From assembly GCF_024494655.1 (NCBI RefSeq), contig NZ_JANHDL010000019.1:1-35910 (forward strand): 35,910 nt of DNA, read 5' to 3'. This stretch comes from Halorubrum laminariae (GTDB taxonomy: Archaea > Halobacteriota > Halobacteria > Halobacteriales > Haloferacaceae). Shown one piece after another: positions 31,908 through 35,910 of this stretch; position 1 is the first letter of the stretch, and each line of letters starts with the position of its first letter. The notes under the pieces were generated by a model. It searched no databases. It was not told the origin of the DNA and saw only the letters and a program-made list of their open reading frames with translations. The translations under genes were made by a program, and so were the position numbers.

Positions 31908-34757
31908 TCACACACGATGTGTTCGGACCATCTCTCTGAGTTCTGATTTGCTGAGATGGGTGATCCTGCGCCGATTACCATCATTGGTGTAGAAAATCGA
32001 AGCAGTGACCGACCGATCTGGATACTGGTCAGCAACGACGTGGTAGTAAATACTGAGCTGTTTCACGTACTCGTCTTCGGCGTGGGTTGTGAGGTCAGTT
32101 TTGTAGTCGATGATATCGATCTGGTCGGGCGTAATATGGAGCAAGTCGATGATCCCACCGATCGTCACCTCCCTGTCATCGACAGTCAGCGGAAGGAACG
32201 CGTCGATCTCAGCTTTCTTCTCGCCGTCAAGTGACTCTAAGAATTCCATCACATTCTCCTTATCAGGGTTGTCGTCGGTGTCGACAACTTCATCGAGTAC
32301 ATACCGCTCTGCGAACTCGTGGACCTCAGATCCAAACTCCATCCCTCGACCACCGGTGTCCCCTTCGAACACTGCGTCGTCAATAAACGTATGAGGAGAG
32401 TAGCGTGCCGGCCCATCTGGATCCGGAATGTCAACTGTAAACGGTGAATACTCGTCCTCGCTTGGGTCGAAAGTTGACAGGTCTGGATCCACTGGTTCGA
32501 TGTCAACGGGCAGTTCATCAAGGAATACATTCGGATCCTCACCACCGGTCAAAATGACGTGGCTCTCAGCGCGCGTGATAGCCACGTAGAGGAGTCGTCG
32601 TTCCTCATCGTAGTTCGGCGGGAGACATTTGTTGAGAACGTCTGTCTGCCAGTTGTCGTAGACGTGTGGGACATCGTGAGCCTCATCGGAGTACACCTTT
32701 CGCTGTCGGAGTCCGATCGGATCGGTGTACGCAATATCGCTCCCACTGCCGCCCGTCGATGGGAACTTGTTCGTGTTCATATTCGCGAGGATGACGATCG
32801 GATATTCCAAGCCCTTTGTCGCGTGGATTGTCTGAACAGTCACCGCATTCGTTCCCGCACCAGCGTCAACCTCGTGGGTACTGCCATCTTCGATCGCTGC
32901 TTCGATGAACTGAATCAGTTCTCCACGGGTGAACGTTGTCGTCCCATAGACGGACTGGACTGTGTCGAGAACGACGTCAGCAGTTGGGCCGCTCCGGTCG
33001 TATCGATCGAACACACGACGGGCGACACCGCCAAATGTCTCCATCTTTCGGAGCGCTTCACGGAAGGCAACCATCGCGTCAGGGTACGCATCGCGGTCGA
33101 TGATTGCCTTCACCTCGTCGATTGTGTACCCGGCCTCCTCTAAGACGAGCGCCCACCCCCGGTCGGCGTCGCGTTCGAGGATCCGAAGCCACGCTAACAG
33201 TAGCTTTGCGGCGTCAGTTCGGAACACCTCAATGCCACCTTCATACGCCATCGGGAGATCGTACGCGCTCGCCGTGTCGAGTAAGTCTCGTCCGAAGTCG
33301 CGAGTCCGGGTCAAGACGGCAATATCGCCGTATTTCGGCGCGTGGTACTCGCCGTCGTCACCCGCAACGGCGTAGTCGTCATTGTCAACGATGTCGTCGA
33401 TCTTCGCGAGGATCGCCTCGTGTTCGTCCTCGCTCGTGAGCGCCTCGATGCGGCTCTCGTCATGGTCCGTATCCGCCTCCAACGGCGTGACTGTCTCAGA
33501 GATTGTCGCAGTATCCAGTGACTCGCTTTTCGTCGCACGCGCCGTCAGCGCATGTGTTGAAAAGTCCAAGATGGACTGTGTCGACCGGTAGTTCCGCGTT
33601 AGTCGTTTGCCGGCAGCCCTCGTCGGCGAGAAGATGACTCGCTCTGCGTCTCGGTTGAGTTCATCGACGAACCGGTGGAGTCGATCATCGAACTCACGGA
33701 TGTTGTCGACGTCGGCGTATTGGAAGCTGTAGATACTCTGTTTCCAGTCACCAACCACACAGATATTGTCTGTGCCGGCCAAGAGAAGCATCAGCTTGAA
33801 CTGGATCTCACTAGAGTCCTGAAACTCATCGACCATCACATACTCGTACCCTAGCCGCTCTCGGAGGTCGTGGTCTTCACACAGAAGGACGAACGCAAAC
33901 AGTTGAAGGAATCCGAAGTTCAGGTAATTCCGTCGAAGCGCAAACTCAAGATAAGCGTGATACACGTCATGGACGAACTGCTTGAGGGCCGTTCGATCGT
34001 CCTCGAAGACGCGTTCCGCGACATCCGATGGGATCTGCTTGCCGTCCCCCCGAAGCTCCCATTGTTCAGGGGCGTCTGGGAGGTAGGTTTTCTCCTTCCC
34101 GTAGTCGTTGAGCTTCTGGCGGAGCTTCGACTGCTTGCTACCACCGTTTCGAGGTTGGTTTATATCGGCGAATAGCGTCTCGAACGCCGCAAAATCACCG
34201 TCGAGGTGTGACTCACCGTCACGGTACCAGCCGGTTGCGGTGGGAAAGACACCCTTCGCAGACAGCTCTTTGATGAGATCGAGCAGCTCCGTCGTTTCCG
34301 AGATCGCTGTGAAGAACTCGTTGTACTCTGGGTGTGAGTCGATGAACTGGCCGATGAACTCTCGAAACAGCGCCTGTTCGATGATGTCGTCTTCGATGAT
34401 CCGCGTCGAGCCGGTAATCGTCTCCTCCACACCGAGATATGTCGGAGCATCATGGCCGTGTTCGTCGAGAATATCGTGTGCCAACGAGTGGAACGTCTGA
34501 ATTGGGGCGTTTGAGAGTTCCCGCATTCCGTACTCGCTGTTCCGCACAATCCGGTCGCGCATCTCCTCGGCGGCGTTGTTCGTGAACGTGACCAACAGGA
34601 CATCGGACGGGTCAACCCCATCCTGTTCAACGATATTCGCGTATCGACGGGTGACGGTGAAGGTCTTCCCAGTGCCAGCGCCAGCATCGACGAGATACAG
34701 GCCCTCGATCGCGTTGATGAGGTCGCGCTGTTCCGGATTCGGTTCGACGTCGCTCAT
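31908..34757 (-). CDS. UvrD/AddA-like helicase with C-terminal nuclease domain
   Basis: A 949-residue superfamily 1 helicase-nuclease (MSDVEPNPEQRDLINAIEGL). Motif I is DAGAGTGKTFT (residues 24-34), motif Ia VTFTNNAAEEMRDR, motif II VMDEFQDSSE, motif III VGDWKQSIYSF, motif V/VI TIHATKGLEYPIVIL and LLYVAITRAES. The C-terminal 170 residues carry a RecB-type nuclease (GIIDLLHITP...IIDYKTD, and LSIYYHVV as a QxxxY-like helix). The ATG overlaps the upstream gene by four bases, so the two form a complex in the manner of AddAB. Unlike the 17539-21078 helicase, it is close to the standard haloarchaeal AddA-like type. Confidence 0.9.
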   Translation of the reverse strand: MSDVEPNPEQRDLINAIEGLYLVDAGAGTGKTFTVTRRYANIVEQDGVDPSDVLLVTFTNNAAEEMRDRIVRNSEYGMRELSNAPIQTFHSLAHDILDEHGHDAPTYLGVEETITGSTRIIEDDIIEQALFREFIGQFIDSHPEYNEFFTAISETTELLDLIKELSAKGVFPTATGWYRDGESHLDGDFAAFETLFADINQPRNGGSKQSKLRQKLNDYGKEKTYLPDAPEQWELRGDGKQIPSDVAERVFEDDRTALKQFVHDVYHAYLEFALRRNYLNFGFLQLFAFVLLCEDHDLRERLGYEYVMVDEFQDSSEIQFKLMLLLAGTDNICVVGDWKQSIYSFQYADVDNIREFDDRLHRFVDELNRDAERVIFSPTRAAGKRLTRNYRSTQSILDFSTHALTARATKSESLDTATISETVTPLEADTDHDESRIEALTSEDEHEAILAKIDDIVDNDDYAVAGDDGEYHAPKYGDIAVLTRTRDFGRDLLDTASAYDLPMAYEGGIEVFRTDAAKLLLAWLRILERDADRGWALVLEEAGYTIDEVKAIIDRDAYPDAMVAFREALRKMETFGGVARRVFDRYDRSGPTADVVLDTVQSVYGTTTFTRGELIQFIEAAIEDGSTHEVDAGAGTNAVTVQTIHATKGLEYPIVILANMNTNKFPSTGGSGSDIAYTDPIGLRQRKVYSDEAHDVPHVYDNWQTDVLNKCLPPNYDEERRLLYVAITRAESHVILTGGEDPNVFLDELPVDIEPVDPDLSTFDPSEDEYSPFTVDIPDPDGPARYSPHTFIDDAVFEGDTGGRGMEFGSEVHEFAERYVLDEVVDTDDNPDKENVMEFLESLDGEKKAEIDAFLPLTVDDREVTIGGIIDLLHITPDQIDIIDYKTDLTTHAEDEYVKQLSIYYHVVADQYPDRSVTASIFYTNDGNRRRITHLSKSELREMVRTHRV

Positions 34758-35910
34758 TGTTCACCCTCCAAGAGCAGATCGCGATTGTCTACCCGCCGGT
34801 AATTCGGCTCGCCGGCAAGTCCCTCAATGGGAAACGGCTCGTCACCCGTACGACGTCGGTTGAGCTCCGTCAATTGATTCTCAACAAACGATTCAAACGC
34901 GTCTAGGTCAGGTTCAAAGAACGCACCTTTCTGTTGCCGGGCGATTTCCCGCATAACCTGTTTGCTCCCCGTCGTTACGTACTTGAACTCACCAATCTCT
35001 GTTTTGAGTCGTGCGATCATTGTCTGGCCGAACTCTGACTCGATGAGTTCGTCGCTGTCAGTTGTCTCGACAAGTGGGACGGCATCGAACAGGGAAGCGT
35101 ACGTCTGATAATCGATCTTCGAGAGAATCTTCTGGCACTTGTTCGCCCCCTCCTCACGAAGGTACTCGAAGAACTCCTCTGTGCGGACGTGATCTGTGAG
35201 AGATCCGGGGTAATACGTCACCGTCGTTAACGCGTCGTCGATATCGACGTCACCGGCGATGGCATCGTCGACGAGTTCAGTGACGTAAAAGAACGTGAAC
35301 GAAAGCTGCTCATCGGGCGTTTGTGAACGCCAGTAGGTGAGATAGAGCAACGCTTGGAAATCTGGTTCGTCTGTTGGTTCGTCGATTGCGGCGTCTTGGA
35401 CGATCGAATTGGCGTTGCTCTCACTCCCGCTCTTGTAATCAAGCAGTTCGCTCTCCGACTGGACAAGGTCGATCATCCCGTTGATCCCGAGGTCCTCATC
35501 AACGAACCTGCGTTCAGTTACAGGCGATTCGATATCGTACCCGAAGTAGTCGGCAATGGCGTTCTCGTTACTGCTGGAGGGCGTAAGGAACGTTCCGTCT
35601 TCTGGGGGGTTATAGTCAAGGTATGAGACAATTGTTTCGAGGCTTGCACGATACTCAGTGCGGCGGGTCCGTTCATCGACAGAGCGGACCAGGGGACGGA
35701 CCTCATCGAGCATGAGGTCCACGATGTCCGTCAGCGCCGCATCGTCGACGACCGCAGGATGGGCGACGTAGAACTCCGCAAAGCATCCGTCTTTAGTTAA
35801 GCGAGAAACCGCGTGACAGCGGCGGCTTATCGAGGCATCTTTCGGAAGGAATGAGGAAGTCGTGTCTGTGTACAACGACGACTCCTCAACTCGAATTATG
35901 CGTCGGCTCA
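34754..35910 (-). CDS. AddB-like PD-(D/E)XK nuclease, 5' end outside the window
   Basis: The frame stays open to the window edge, so the first codons lie beyond 35910; a TTG at 35873-35875 is only an internal codon. At least 385 residues are visible. The nuclease core reads GINGMIDLVQSESELLDYKSG, followed by DEPDFQALLYLTYW, the 'GxxDxx...DYK...Q..Y' arrangement of AddB/Cas4-type nucleases. It overlaps the helicase gene by four bases. Partner subunit of the helicase downstream; a role in double-strand end processing or in cutting foreign DNA is inferred. Confidence 0.75.
   Translation of the reverse strand, partial: SRRIIRVEESSLYTDTTSSFLPKDASISRRCHAVSRLTKDGCFAEFYVAHPAVVDDAALTDIVDLMLDEVRPLVRSVDERTRRTEYRASLETIVSYLDYNPPEDGTFLTPSSSNENAIADYFGYDIESPVTERRFVDEDLGINGMIDLVQSESELLDYKSGSESNANSIVQDAAIDEPTDEPDFQALLYLTYWRSQTPDEQLSFTFFYVTELVDDAIAGDVDIDDALTTVTYYPGSLTDHVRTEEFFEYLREEGANKCQKILSKIDYQTYASLFDAVPLVETTDSDELIESEFGQTMIARLKTEIGEFKYVTTGSKQVMREIARQQKGAFFEPDLDAFESFVENQLTELNRRRTGDEPFPIEGLAGEPNYRRVDNRDLLLEGEQ

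Overview
The window reads as an accessory replicon or genomic island of a haloarchaeon (class Halobacteria). The reasons are acidic proteins with many Asp/Glu residues, GC-rich codon use, an Orc1/Cdc6-type initiator flanked by origin-like repeats, a haloarchaeal ISH3-type transposase, a solo TnpB, and many palindromic IS200/IS605-type ends. No rRNA or tRNA gene was seen.

Layout. About 1-4,500 is an insertion-rich patchwork: a small membrane protein, a PAS histidine kinase and an HtpX-like protease lie among terminal repeats of one IS/MITE family (ends near 233, 1104, 2527, 2899, 2964, 4031; a further copy near 30497). 4,525-7,470 holds an AAA ATPase with a C-terminal nuclease-like (DUF234) domain and a complete-looking TnpB element. 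7,480-10,740 is the replication locus: a small acidic protein, a cluster of 20-bp repeats on each side, and an orc1/cdc6 gene. 10,743-14,517 carries a degenerate family B DNA polymerase (PolB2-like) and a winged-helix/small-protein pair that looks like a toxin-antitoxin pair. 14,726-15,872 is a second pair of this kind (MNT nucleotidyltransferase plus HEPN). 16,152-17,276 is an ISH3-family transposase.

17,539-27,410 (minus strand) is one long, tightly packed operon: remnant winged-helix regulator, Cys-rich protein, 953-aa two-winged-helix protein, PD-(D/E)XK-like nuclease, an AddB-like protein split into two overlapping ORFs, and an AddA-like helicase-nuclease. 27,804-30,414 has a rhomboid-like protease and a secreted metallo-beta-lactamase lipoprotein with its DUF3006 partner. 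30,620-31,846 is a 3'-truncated glpA. 31,908-35,910 is a second AddA/AddB-like helicase-nuclease pair, running off the window.

Most interesting signals. (1) Five inverted repeats, TTAACCAACA-(20-22 nt)-TGTTGGTTAA, sit at boundaries between gene modules around the origin, polymerase and toxin-antitoxin-like genes. (2) The six-gene AddAB-like operon has unusual partners, and a second helicase-nuclease pair lies nearby, so two end-processing or defence-like systems occur within 19 kb. (3) The HEPN protein lacks the usual catalytic His, beside an intact MNT partner whose start codon overlaps a double palindromic operator. (4) A 161-bp duplicated gene tail links the wHTH pair to the end of the AddAB operon. 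Functions are inferred from motifs read by eye; no database search was possible.
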